DNA of 64,000 bases. Origin: Marinobacter psychrophilus (GTDB lineage: Bacteria; Pseudomonadota; Gammaproteobacteria; Pseudomonadales; Oleiphilaceae). The stretch covers positions 930,001 through 994,000 of the forward strand of contig NZ_CP011494.1 in assembly GCF_001043175.1 (NCBI RefSeq). Reading direction: 5' to 3'. Below are positions 43,606-51,570 of the stretch, one piece after another (positions within the stretch are counted from its first letter, which is position 1; each line of letters opens with the position of its first letter). The translations under genes were made by a program, and so were the position numbers. Below the pieces are notes generated by a model. The model searched no databases. It saw nothing but the letters and a program-made list of their open reading frames with translations, and was not told where the DNA came from.

Positions 43606-45717
43606 TCAGTCAGGCAGTAGGGCCGACCTCATTTTTTCAGCACTCAGCGGCCTCGAATACCAGAATCCCTGAGCGATATCGCAACCCTTATTTTTAAGGA
43701 AATCCCGTTGTAATTCTGTTTCTACACCCTCGGCAACGATTTTCATGCCAAGAGAATGGCCAAGGGTAATGATGGCTTCGATAACGGACTCGCTGCTTGA
43801 ATCAGTTATTTTGCTGACAAACGCCCGGTCGATTTTCAGCGTGCTGGCAGGTAGGCTGGATAGCTGGCTTAAAGATGAGTAACCCGTACCAAAATCGTCG
43901 ATGGCAAGGCTGAAGCCTTCGTCATGGAGCGCAAGAATCAGCTCCATCTGTTCTTTAGTGTGGCTGAGTGCTGCCCCTTCCGTGATTTCAAGCTCAATGG
44001 CGGAGGCAGGCACCGAAAAAGTTTTTAGGGTGTTCAGTAGAACGTCTTTGAACCCCAAGCTTGCCAGCTGCAGGGGAGAAATGTTGATCGCCATCGTTGG
44101 AATCTTCAAACCGAAATCGGTCCATTCACGCCACTGTCTGCAAGCCTCTTCGAGTACCAGCCTACCAATCTGGACGATTAAACCGTTGGCTTCGGCAAAG
44201 GGAATAAAACGCGACGGGCTTACAGGGCCCCACTTTGGATGAAACCAGCGAATCAGAACCTCAAAGCTTTGAAGGCTATTGTCACTTAGGTTGTATTTAG
44301 GTTGGTAGGCCAGCCTGAACAGGTCATTATCCAATGCTAGGCGAATTCCCAGCTCAAGGTCAGCGGCAGACTTTGTACGTTGTTCGAGCTCTTCAGAAAA
44401 GAGCTCCAATTCATTTCGTCCCCGCGACCTGGCTTCACGAAGCGCAGATTCTGCCCTCCGCATCAGGGATTCACTGGTTGTGCCGTTCTCTGGGCAGACG
44501 CTGATGCCGGCGCACGCCGTTAAATTGAATACCCGCTGCTCAACGGCAAAGGGTTCAGATAAACGGTTCTGGAGTCTATGAGTCATAGATTTCAGGTCGT
44601 CGGCGTGGTTTGTGCCATCTAGCATCACTATAAATTCGTCTGCATTGAGGCGACCGCATAGGTCTTTCCTGGCCAGGGACGTGCTGATCCGTTCGCTGGC
44701 TCTCTTCAAAACCAGATCGCCAGACGTATGGCTCAGGGTCTCATTGATGATGTCAAAACAATCCAGGTTCAAGAGCACCACACCAAGCTGGCGCCCGCCG
44801 ACATTTAGCCTTTCGCTGAGCTGGTCGCTAAAACCTTCGCGGTTCAGTAGCCCGGTGATTGGGTCATGTGTCGCCGCATAGGCCATCTGGTCTTTAGCGC
44901 GTATCTTTTCAGTGATGTCGACGCCAAACCCCTGGAACTCCCCGGGTCCAGGGATCTTTCCGCCCTGCAATTGGCGAATGCGCCATTCGACCCAGCGGGT
45001 ATCGCCACTGGGTGGCATCATTCGAATGCACAGTGTTTCAACGTCTTCCAGCGGCGTGCCATTCTGATTAATGAGCTGGCGCTTTAAAAGCACACGGTCG
45101 TCGGAATGAAGTAGTTCCAAAAAGCTGGTGCCCAGCAACTGGTTAGTCTGCTCACACTTATAAAAGTGACACATGGCCGGGTTGGTAAATGTGAGGCACA
45201 GATTGCTGTCCAGACGGATGATCAACTCGGTTTGGCTTTCCACAATTTCACGGTAGCGCTGCTCTGCGGTGTGCAGTTTAAGCAGTGCATTCTTGTAGTC
45301 AGTCAGGTCGTGGCAGATACCTACGTAAATTCGGCCAGTTGGTGTATCGGCACGCCCTACCGACAGGTGCATTGGGAAAGTGTTCCCATTACTCCTGAGA
45401 CCCTCTACGTCCCTGCCAATACCTATGATCTTGGCGTGCCCGGAGTGGTGATAGTTTTGCATATAGCCATCATGATGGGCCGCGAACTGGTCAGGCATCA
45501 GGCCTGAAACATTGCGCCCTATGACTTCCCTGGCAGGATAGCCAAACAGTTTCTCGGCACCGTTGTTAAACGAACTGATCAGGCCTTTGTCGTTGATGGC
45601 AATAATGGCATCAACTGCGGCCTCCAAAATGGCATTCTGGAGGCCAAAGGCCGTACGCAGCTGTTCAATGTCCAGGTCTTCAACTGCGCCAGAGCCGGGC
45701 AAAGTGTCTTTAGGCAT
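43606..45717 (-). CDS. PAS-PAS-GGDEF-EAL protein, probable c-di-GMP phosphodiesterase
   Basis: A 703-residue cytoplasmic protein. PAS 1 (about 20-130) contains NDKGLISSFNNGAEKLFGYPAREVIGRN, and PAS 2 (about 145-270) follows. The GGDEF domain (about 280-435) has NADEF in place of GGDEF (CGRLNADEFIVMLDG), so it is probably inactive or regulatory. The EAL domain (about 450-695) has the ExL variant EVLIRW, with DDFGTGYSSLSQL and IDRAFV intact, so hydrolysis of c-di-GMP is likely. Its ATG overlaps the tail of the broken chemoreceptor gene by eight bases, implying an older operon. Confidence 0.9.
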   Translation of the reverse strand: MPKDTLPGSGAVEDLDIEQLRTAFGLQNAILEAAVDAIIAINDKGLISSFNNGAEKLFGYPAREVIGRNVSGLMPDQFAAHHDGYMQNYHHSGHAKIIGIGRDVEGLRSNGNTFPMHLSVGRADTPTGRIYVGICHDLTDYKNALLKLHTAEQRYREIVESQTELIIRLDSNLCLTFTNPAMCHFYKCEQTNQLLGTSFLELLHSDDRVLLKRQLINQNGTPLEDVETLCIRMMPPSGDTRWVEWRIRQLQGGKIPGPGEFQGFGVDITEKIRAKDQMAYAATHDPITGLLNREGFSDQLSERLNVGGRQLGVVLLNLDCFDIINETLSHTSGDLVLKRASERISTSLARKDLCGRLNADEFIVMLDGTNHADDLKSMTHRLQNRLSEPFAVEQRVFNLTACAGISVCPENGTTSESLMRRAESALREARSRGRNELELFSEELEQRTKSAADLELGIRLALDNDLFRLAYQPKYNLSDNSLQSFEVLIRWFHPKWGPVSPSRFIPFAEANGLIVQIGRLVLEEACRQWREWTDFGLKIPTMAINISPLQLASLGFKDVLLNTLKTFSVPASAIELEITEGAALSHTKEQMELILALHDEGFSLAIDDFGTGYSSLSQLSSLPASTLKIDRAFVSKITDSSSESVIEAIITLGHSLGMKIVAEGVETELQRDFLKNKGCDIAQGFWYSRPLSAEKMRSALLPD

Positions 45718-46487
45718 TAAATCGCTCCGTTAGGCCATGGAGGTTGGCAGCTGTTTTCTTCAAAGCCTGGCCTCTATCACTTGTTTTAGAGGCATTGTCC
45801 AGACTTTCATCCGCCGCCTCTGCGATACGGTTTATCTGTTGAGAGATTTCTTCGGCAACGTGAGCCTGCTCCTCAGTTGCAGTGGCCATTTGCTGGCTCA
45901 TACCGTTGATACGCTCCATGGCCGACTTGATTCCTTCAAGAGCCTGCTGTGTCTCGCTGACACGCTGCACACCTTGCTCGGCGTCGTCATTGCTTTGACG
46001 GGCAATGTCCACGGCGTGCTTGGCGCTGGCTCGACGGTTGCTGATGATCTTCTGAATGGATTCAGTTGACCCACGTGTTTTTTTGCACCGACGATGACGT
46101 AAAGCTCTGCAACCTTGGAAGTCCGCTCTAGGCTAGGTTGAGTCAGAACAGGCTTGTATCCAATCAGCCTGCCTTGTTGAAAGTTGGGGTGATATGGGCG
46201 TCCACCCAATATTGATCATCGATCTTGCAGCAGTTTTTCACAATACCCATCCAGCTCTTCTTGGCCTTCAAGCACCTCCACATGTGCTCATACACGTGAG
46301 GCTGCATGCCAGGGTGCCTTATAATGTTGTGTTGGCTGTCAATCAGCTCTTTCCTGGTGAAACCGCTGGTGGCTTTGAACACATCATTACAGTTTAGAAT
46401 TTTGCCCTTGGCGTCTGTAGCGGATATGCGTCGCTGAGACGGGTCAAAGCTGCGCTGCTGTTCTGTCAGTTGAAGGTTTTGACGCAT
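45710..46487 (-). pseudogene. Aer-like PAS chemoreceptor gene, frameshifted and internally deleted
   Basis: The 5' part (46487 to about 46165) encodes an Aer-type redox PAS domain: MRQNLQLTEQQRSFD, FKATSGFTRKELIDSQHNII, RHPGMQPHVYEHMW. It ends after HITPTFNKAG at a stop. The natural continuation, RLIGYKPVLTQPSLERTSKV, is in another frame, so a frameshift lies near 46165-46180. The membrane helices, HAMP and most of the signalling domain are missing: the sequence jumps near 46085 to the last part of a methyl-accepting domain (ESIQKIISNRRAS, MERINGMSQQMATATEEQAH). The complete receptor would need about 500 residues. It cannot give a working receptor. Confidence 0.85.
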
Positions 46488-46582
46488 CGGGGCAGCGCTT
46501 TTGATTTGAGGTTAAAGTAGTATTATCGGTGTTTGGCCGATTTATTGAAAGTTTGCATGAGCGGATGGGTATTCAGTATTTT

Positions 46583-46598
46583 TTGGCAAAAATGCCAA
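46583..46598. promoter_or_regulatory. inverted repeat before the asparaginase gene
   Basis: TTGGCA and TGCCAA are separated by AAAA, a perfect 6-4-6 inverted repeat located 59 bases before the likely start codon. It looks like an operator for a helix-turn-helix dimer and differs from the TTGTATACAA sites of the allantoin genes. The regulator is not known. Confidence 0.45.
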
Positions 46599-46656
46599 AC
46601 CGAAGTATTTATTCTGTATTGTGCGATCGAATATCCTGACCATCTTTTCTGAAGAT

Positions 46657-47631
46657 ATGAATATGAAAAATACCGTCGTACTTATTTCATTGGGCGGCAC
46701 CATCGCCAGTCTTCCAAGCAGTTCGGGAGGGGCGATTGCGGGTGCTCTTTCAGGTAAAGAACTGATGGACAGGTTGCAGATTAAAAGCGACGGTCCGGTT
46801 GAGGTGATCACTCTTTGCCAGAAGCCCAGCAATGCCATTACCACTGATGACCTGCTGCAGCTCAGAGTGTTGTGTCTTGAGTTGTCCCAACGTAAAGATG
46901 TGGCTGGGTTTGTGGTGTCCCAAGGTACGGACACCCTTGAAGATACCGCCTACTTCCTCGACACGAGCCTGGGGCTTGAAGATACCGCGCTTGTAGTCAC
47001 CGGTGCTCAGCGCGTGCCCTATGTCAGCGGCTCGGATGCCGGCCCCAATCTTCGCGATGCGTTGAAGGTAGCGAATGCACCTCAGGCACGGGGCGCCGGC
47101 GCATTGGTGGTGTTTAATGAGGAAATTCATGCGGCAAGCTCTGTGCGTAAACTCAGCAGCTATCAGCTTAATGGCTTTGGTTCACCAGGCATCGGGCCGG
47201 TAGGGTTTGTTGATGGCGATGAGGTCAGGCTCACCAAACGGGTGCAGCGCTTGAGCGCAATTGCGCCGGGCGAGCAACTGCCGCGCGTGGATATTCTTCC
47301 GGTGGCGATTGGTGCGTCACCGGCCCTGCTTGAAGCGGCGGTAGCCAGCGGAGCCAAAGGGTTGGTGATAGACGCCGTCGGCCGTGGACACGTTCCGCCG
47401 AACTGGATGCAACCGCTGGGCGCTTTGAGAGCCGCGGGCGTTCCTGTGGCGGTCGTGTCTTCTACCCAATGGGGAAGGCTCGCAGAAGTTTATGAGTACC
47501 GGGGGTCACTGGCTGAACAGGTGTCGATAGGCGTGCTTAAAGCCAGTCACCTTAATGCTAGAAAGGCCCGCCTCAGGCTTATGTGCGCTTTGTCGTGCAA
47601 TATGCCAATCGATCAGTCGCTGTTTTCCTGA
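46657..47631 (+). CDS. asparaginase-family amidohydrolase
   Basis: A 324-residue member of the bacterial asparaginase/glutaminase family. The first catalytic threonine is in ISLGGTIAS and the second active-site segment is FVVSQGTDTLEDTAYFLD (TDT with QG in place of the common HG). VTGAQRVPYVSGSDAGPNLRDAL and GRGHVPPNWMQPL also fit. No signal peptide is seen, so it should be cytoplasmic. The start is placed at MNMKNTVVLISLGG; the frame opens 12 codons earlier. It precedes the GntR regulator of the allantoin region, so its natural substrate could be asparagine or another amide. Confidence 0.85.
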   Translation: MNMKNTVVLISLGGTIASLPSSSGGAIAGALSGKELMDRLQIKSDGPVEVITLCQKPSNAITTDDLLQLRVLCLELSQRKDVAGFVVSQGTDTLEDTAYFLDTSLGLEDTALVVTGAQRVPYVSGSDAGPNLRDALKVANAPQARGAGALVVFNEEIHAASSVRKLSSYQLNGFGSPGIGPVGFVDGDEVRLTKRVQRLSAIAPGEQLPRVDILPVAIGASPALLEAAVASGAKGLVIDAVGRGHVPPNWMQPLGALRAAGVPVAVVSSTQWGRLAEVYEYRGSLAEQVSIGVLKASHLNARKARLRLMCALSCNMPIDQSLFS

Positions 47632-47678
47632 CAGTCTGGCTGTAAAGCATAACGACTTTTAATCGATTTTATCCCCGT

Positions 47679-48440
47679 ATGGAGAGGCCTGGGCCCATGA
47701 AAGCACGCCGGTCAACGTCGGTTGCCGCAAAGGCCGATCACGCGCCTGTGAAGGCTACACCTGAAGTGAAGGGTTCCCGTCACCACGTGATCTACCGGGC
47801 GGTCAGCGATGCAGTGATCGAGCATCGGCTCAAGCCCGGTGCGCGTTTGCGTGAGGACGCCTTGGCGGAGGTATTTGGCATCAGCCGTACTGGCATTCGC
47901 AAGGTGCTGCAACGGCTGGCTCTGGAACAGTTGATTACACTAACGCCGGGTAAGGGCGCAACGGTGGCACGACCCTCAGCCGAGGAAGCGCGGGAAATTT
48001 TTGATGCGCGGCGGATGATCGAGTGTGCCCTGATGGCTCGCCTGGCTGTCAGCATTACCACCGCACAGGTCGATGAGCTGCGCGCTATGGCTCAGCACGA
48101 GCAGCAGATTTTGCAAAGAAATGAGCAAAGCGCGGCGATCAAGATATCTGCGGCTTTTCATGGACGCCTGGCCGAGCTGGCGGGCAATCAGGCGCTGGCG
48201 CAGTTTGTCGCTCAACTATGCTCGCGTTCTTCATTGATTCTGGCCGTTTATGGTCGTTCGGGTGACTTGGGTTGTGATTGTCATGACCATCACCGACTGG
48301 TTGATCTGCTCGAGACTGGGGACAGTGACGCTGCCGCGGCATTCATGCAGAAACACTTATACTTGATCGAAAATTCGTTGTTTATTAGGGAAACCAAGGG
48401 TGAAACGCCGAATCTGCGTGATGTGTTTGGAGTCTATTAA
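47679..48440 (+). CDS. GntR-family (FCD type) transcriptional regulator
   Basis: A 253-residue FadR-subgroup regulator. The winged helix (about 38-105) reads IYRAVSDAVIEHRLKPGARL, REDALAEVFGISRTGIRKVL and LTPGKGATVARP. The C-terminal all-helical FCD domain (about 110-235) contains EIFDARRMIECALM, FHGRLAELAGN and CDCHDHHRLVDLLETGD, whose histidines would bind metal and ligand. It likely governs the neighbouring allantoin genes through the TTGTATACAA sites, which fit the GntR pattern with GT and AC half-sites. The ligand may be allantoin or a breakdown product (inferred). A start at 47697 (MKARRST) is possible. Confidence 0.88.
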   Translation: MERPGPMKARRSTSVAAKADHAPVKATPEVKGSRHHVIYRAVSDAVIEHRLKPGARLREDALAEVFGISRTGIRKVLQRLALEQLITLTPGKGATVARPSAEEAREIFDARRMIECALMARLAVSITTAQVDELRAMAQHEQQILQRNEQSAAIKISAAFHGRLAELAGNQALAQFVAQLCSRSSLILAVYGRSGDLGCDCHDHHRLVDLLETGDSDAAAAFMQKHLYLIENSLFIRETKGETPNLRDVFGVY

Positions 48441-48512
48441 GGAGACTCTGAATAAGTCTCAAGATTAGCGGCAATAAGGCAGTACGGCCATCGCACAGGA
48501 TTTGCCGCGACC

Positions 48513-48575
48513 ATGGATCAGGCTATCTTCTTCGAAGCCGAGTACCAGACCAAGAAGCGCAAACCCCGTTGCCGG
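48513..48575 (+). pseudogene. possible IS5-family transposase 5' remnant
   Basis: The frame begins MDQAIFFEAEYQTKKRKPR, which resembles the N-terminus of many IS5-type transposases (MDQ-x3-F-x-EAEY-x2-KKRKTRRE). The match breaks off after about 21 codons. No inverted repeat or further transposase sequence was found. The similarity is from memory and short. Confidence 0.4.
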
Positions 48576-48876
48576 TTTGCAGCTCTTTATACAGACCTAC
48601 TCCGCCTTGCCGGGCTTATGTTTGTCGATCTGGTAGTCCACCACTGCAGAAACACGATACAGAACAGGGTCGGTGTTGCCTTTGTTTCGTTCGCTCATAT
48701 CATTTTTGCACCAGTTTGGTTCAATAAAACTGGGACTGAAGTTGGATGTTCGCGTCAGGAAGAATCCTTCAAAAGAAGTCATTCGGTGTTTTTCCATATA
48801 TTTCAATGCCAGTCAGTTATGTCTGAGTACTTTTAAGTTAAGTAATGGATTCTGGTATGAATTCTGCAAATACTTT

Positions 48877-48899
48877 TTGTATACAATTTTTGTATACAC
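48877..48899. promoter_or_regulatory. tandem GntR-type operators before the NCS1 transporter gene
   Basis: TTGTATACAA (48877-48886, perfect palindrome) is followed three bases later by TTGTATACAC (48890-48899). The centres are 13 bases apart. The same palindrome recurs at 51497-51506. It fits the GntR-family pattern GT-N-N-AC, and the FCD regulator gene lies just upstream. Confidence 0.7.
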
Positions 48900-48955
48900 A
48901 TCAGAATTTCGATTCTTAACTTGAAATTGACAACATTTAATCTCGGGAGATTGGC

Positions 48956-50407
48956 ATGCAACCCACCAACGACACGGCAATAAGCGACGAAGGCAGCGCA
49001 CTTCGACCAGTGACCAAGAAAGAAAAAACGTGGGGCTCGTTTGCAATATTCAACGTGTGGGCCAACGACATTCAGTCTTTGTTTGGCTACACCCTGGTGG
49101 CATCCCTATTTATTTCATTTGGTGCTAGCGGGTGGACTGCCTTTACCGCCTTGATCGCAGCAGGCCTGTTTGTGATGTTCATGGTCAACTTGTCTGGCGC
49201 GGCAGGCGAGCGTTATGGCATCTCCTACCCTGTATTCGCTCGTGCCAGTATGGGTACTGCGGGTGCCAAGCTACCTGCGATTTTGCGTGCAGTCGTCGCT
49301 ATTTTTTGGTATGGAGCGCAAGTCTACTTCGCCTCAACTGCGTTGTCTCTTTTGATCAGGACGATCACAGGTGCCGAATCTGACACGATGTTCCTGGGTT
49401 TGAGCGGCGTCGACTGGGTGGCCTTCTTGTTCGTCTGGGCGTTTCACATTGTTATCTTCTGGCGCGGTATGAATTGGGTTGAAGGTTTTTTGAATCTGGC
49501 GGGGCCATTTGTGTACGCCGTGATGATTGGCTTGGTGATTGTGCTGTGGAACAAGTCAGACGGACAGCTACTTTCAGCCGCGCAAACTATTTTCGCCAAC
49601 CCAGAAGCTACTTGGAAAACCGAGGTGTCTGGCTTTGTTGCCATCTTTGGCACGATGGTGGCTTATTTTGCGGCGGTCATGATCAATTTCAGTGACTTCT
49701 CTCGCTTCGCAAAAAACAAACAGGCTATGGTCAACGGCAACCTTTGGGGTTTACCGATGAACATGATTTTATTCTCGGCCCTGGCTTTGCTCACGACTGC
49801 AGGCGCGGCGGTGGTCTATGGTGAGGCCATCATCAACCCCACTGAAATAGTGGAGCGTGCCGACAGTGTGTTCTTGAGTATCATCGCAGCGATTACTTTT
49901 TTTGCAGCGACCGTTGGCATCAACCTGGTTGCTAACTTTATTCCTGCGGTTAACGGTATTGCCAACTTGTCACCATCAACAATCAGCTTTCGCAAGGCCG
50001 GCTTGATCACATCAGGATTCGCTCTGGTCATTGGCGGTTTGTGGACTGCAGTGATTAGCCAGATCGGTATTGCTGGCTTTGTAAATACGCTAGGCGCGAC
50101 CTTGGCTCCCCTGTTTGGTATTTTGATTGTTGACTACTACGTGGTGCGCAAACAAGAGCTCAGCCGCGAAGACCTTTACAACATGAAAAGTGGCCAATAC
50201 CACTACAAAAAAGGCTGGCACGACAACGCAGTCATTGCATTTGTGATCGGTGGAATATTCTCAGTGGCCACAGTGTGGGTGCCGGTGCTGAGCGACCTGT
50301 CTGGCTACGCCTGGATTATCGGCGCCACATTGGGCGGCATCATTTACTACCTATGCACCAAAAAGTATGAAACTGTCTTGATCCAGTCTAATGCCCTGAA
50401 GGACTGA
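48956..50407 (+). CDS. NCS1-family transporter, probably for allantoin
   Basis: A 483-residue permease of the nucleobase:cation symporter-1 family, with about 12 helices. The family start is visible as KTWGSFAIFNVWANDIQSLFGY, and GISYPVFARASMGTAGAKLPAILRAVVAIFWYG and INFSDFSRFAKNKQAMVNGN are typical of helices 1-6. NCS1 substrates include uracil, cytosine, hydantoins and allantoin; the surrounding genes make allantoin the best guess. Two regulator sites lie 57-79 bases before the ATG, and GGGAGA provides the ribosome site. Confidence 0.9.
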   Translation: MQPTNDTAISDEGSALRPVTKKEKTWGSFAIFNVWANDIQSLFGYTLVASLFISFGASGWTAFTALIAAGLFVMFMVNLSGAAGERYGISYPVFARASMGTAGAKLPAILRAVVAIFWYGAQVYFASTALSLLIRTITGAESDTMFLGLSGVDWVAFLFVWAFHIVIFWRGMNWVEGFLNLAGPFVYAVMIGLVIVLWNKSDGQLLSAAQTIFANPEATWKTEVSGFVAIFGTMVAYFAAVMINFSDFSRFAKNKQAMVNGNLWGLPMNMILFSALALLTTAGAAVVYGEAIINPTEIVERADSVFLSIIAAITFFAATVGINLVANFIPAVNGIANLSPSTISFRKAGLITSGFALVIGGLWTAVISQIGIAGFVNTLGATLAPLFGILIVDYYVVRKQELSREDLYNMKSGQYHYKKGWHDNAVIAFVIGGIFSVATVWVPVLSDLSGYAWIIGATLGGIIYYLCTKKYETVLIQSNALKD

Positions 50408-50708
50408 ACAAGTTCAAGCTCCTCTGGGTGGAGCCCCCACCCAGAGGAGCAGTGCGTAGGTGTGCAGTGGTTCAATGATTCTGAATATCAAAGTAGGCGG
50501 CCTCGGGTTTGTCGAGGCCAGTCGATCAAACCCATAAACAGCGCGCAGAACAAAATCGACATCGAGTAAAGGGTGGTTAGCCGGCCGGGCCCGCTACCGT
50601 ATTTGTGCTTTCGGGAGCTGTTGCTCTCGTTCTAAATGATTGTCATTTCTATGTTCATGGCTGTGGCGATTGCCGGTGAAGGTCCTAGTGGAGCTTCCGA
50701 TGTAAGGC
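50408..50708. other. intergenic region between transporter and racemase genes
   Basis: It contains the stem-loop that ends the transporter gene. On the minus strand a frame ending at 50488 encodes a membrane-like tail (LTTLYSMSILFCALFMGLID, then WPRQTRGRLL) with a stop upstream at about 50629. This may be the C-terminus of a lost membrane protein gene, but no family can be named. Confidence 0.45.
50418..50450 (+). terminator. 14-bp perfect stem-loop after the NCS1 gene
   Basis: GCTCCTCTGGGTGG pairs fully with CCACCCAGAGGAGC around AGCCC, ten bases past the stop. There is no T-run after it. It is strong enough to end or protect the transcript and may work in both directions. Confidence 0.65.
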
Positions 50709-51452
50709 TTATTCTGACTTCAGGTTTGAGTAGCTCTTGAAACGTCCGATAAAAGGCTTGGCTGGGGGGAAGGCCAAGTCGCCATATTTACTAGAGCCCA
50801 AGCCCAGGCCGACCAAGGCTTCCGCGAGTTTGATGGCGGCGGTGACGCCTTCGATGATCGGCAGCCCGACCGCTTCGGTAATTTGCGGGGTTAGATCCGC
50901 CATGCCGCCGCAGCCAAGCACGATGGCGCCGATGTTGTCCTCATGCTTGGCTCGCAGACATTCTTCGATGATCAATTGCAGTGCCAAGTCTGGGTTGTCT
51001 TTCAGTTCCAGCACTGGAATGTCTGCCGCGTGGATGCGCCGGCAGTTGTGACTGAATCCATAACTGTCTAGCAGACGCTCGGCAATAATCATGGTGCGGG
51101 GCAATGTGGTGACGATGGAAAAACGCGTGCTGATCAGGCCTGCCATGTGAAAAGCGGCCTCGGCAATACCAATCACGGGTGCGCGGGTCAGCTCACGTGC
51201 GGCATAGAGACCGGGGTCGCCAAAGCAGGCAATCACGTAAGCGTCGGTACCCTCGCGCTCACCGGCGAGCACTTCTTCTATAACGCCTATAACACTCACG
51301 GCTTCATCGAAATGGCTTTCGATAGAGACCGGGCCGCTGTCCGGTTGGCTGGCCGTAATGCGTGTGCCGGGTGAGGCGACAGCCCGTGCTGCTGCACCTA
51401 TGGCGTCTGTCATGGCTTGAGTGGTGTTCGGATTAATGACGCGAATGTGCAT
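50709..51452 (-). CDS. Asp/Glu/hydantoin racemase family protein, probable allantoin racemase
   Basis: A 247-residue cofactor-independent racemase. The N-terminus MHIRVINPNTTQAMTDAIG is typical of the hydantoin/allantoin racemase group. The paired catalytic cysteines are in VIACFGDPGLYAAREL and IVLGCGGMADL. In Klebsiella a relative (HpxA) converts R- to S-allantoin. The divergent allantoinase gene and shared TTGTATACAA sites support the same role. Hydantoin or another substrate cannot be excluded by sequence. Confidence 0.85.
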   Translation of the reverse strand: MHIRVINPNTTQAMTDAIGAAARAVASPGTRITASQPDSGPVSIESHFDEAVSVIGVIEEVLAGEREGTDAYVIACFGDPGLYAARELTRAPVIGIAEAAFHMAGLISTRFSIVTTLPRTMIIAERLLDSYGFSHNCRRIHAADIPVLELKDNPDLALQLIIEECLRAKHEDNIGAIVLGCGGMADLTPQITEAVGLPIIEGVTAAIKLAEALVGLGLGSSKYGDLAFPPAKPFIGRFKSYSNLKSE

Positions 51453-51472
51453 TTCGATGACCTATGTAAGTA

Positions 51473-51508
51473 TTTGTACACAAAATTTCAGTATAATTGT
51501 ATACAATT
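51473..51508. promoter_or_regulatory. GntR-type operators between racemase and puuE
   Basis: A site reading TTTGTACACAAA (51473-51484) is followed by the perfect 14-base palindrome AATTGTATACAATT (51495-51508). Both lie in the divergent promoter region and share the GTA(T/C)AC core with the sites at 48877-48899. They would let one GntR dimer pair control both directions. Confidence 0.7.
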
Positions 51509-51570
51509 AAGATTGTCAAAAACCCATAATACAAACTGGGCCATCAAGGTGAATAATTGGCAGGTATTTT

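Larger units (their letters stand above)
48441..48955. other. 515-base intergenic region with a possible transposase remnant and operators
   Basis: No complete gene is visible. It holds a short stretch resembling the start of an IS5-type transposase (48513-48575), a minus-strand frame with a protein-like end (48597-48698, containing YRVSAVVDYQIDKHKPGKAE) that I cannot identify, and two regulator sites just before the NCS1 transporter gene. Confidence 0.5.

Noticed and set aside
50638..50742. Plus-strand short frame starting at an ATG (MIVISMFMAVAIAG...) as a permease fragment
   Set aside because: It extends into the racemase gene on the other strand, has no ribosome site, and the similarity to permease tails is too weak.
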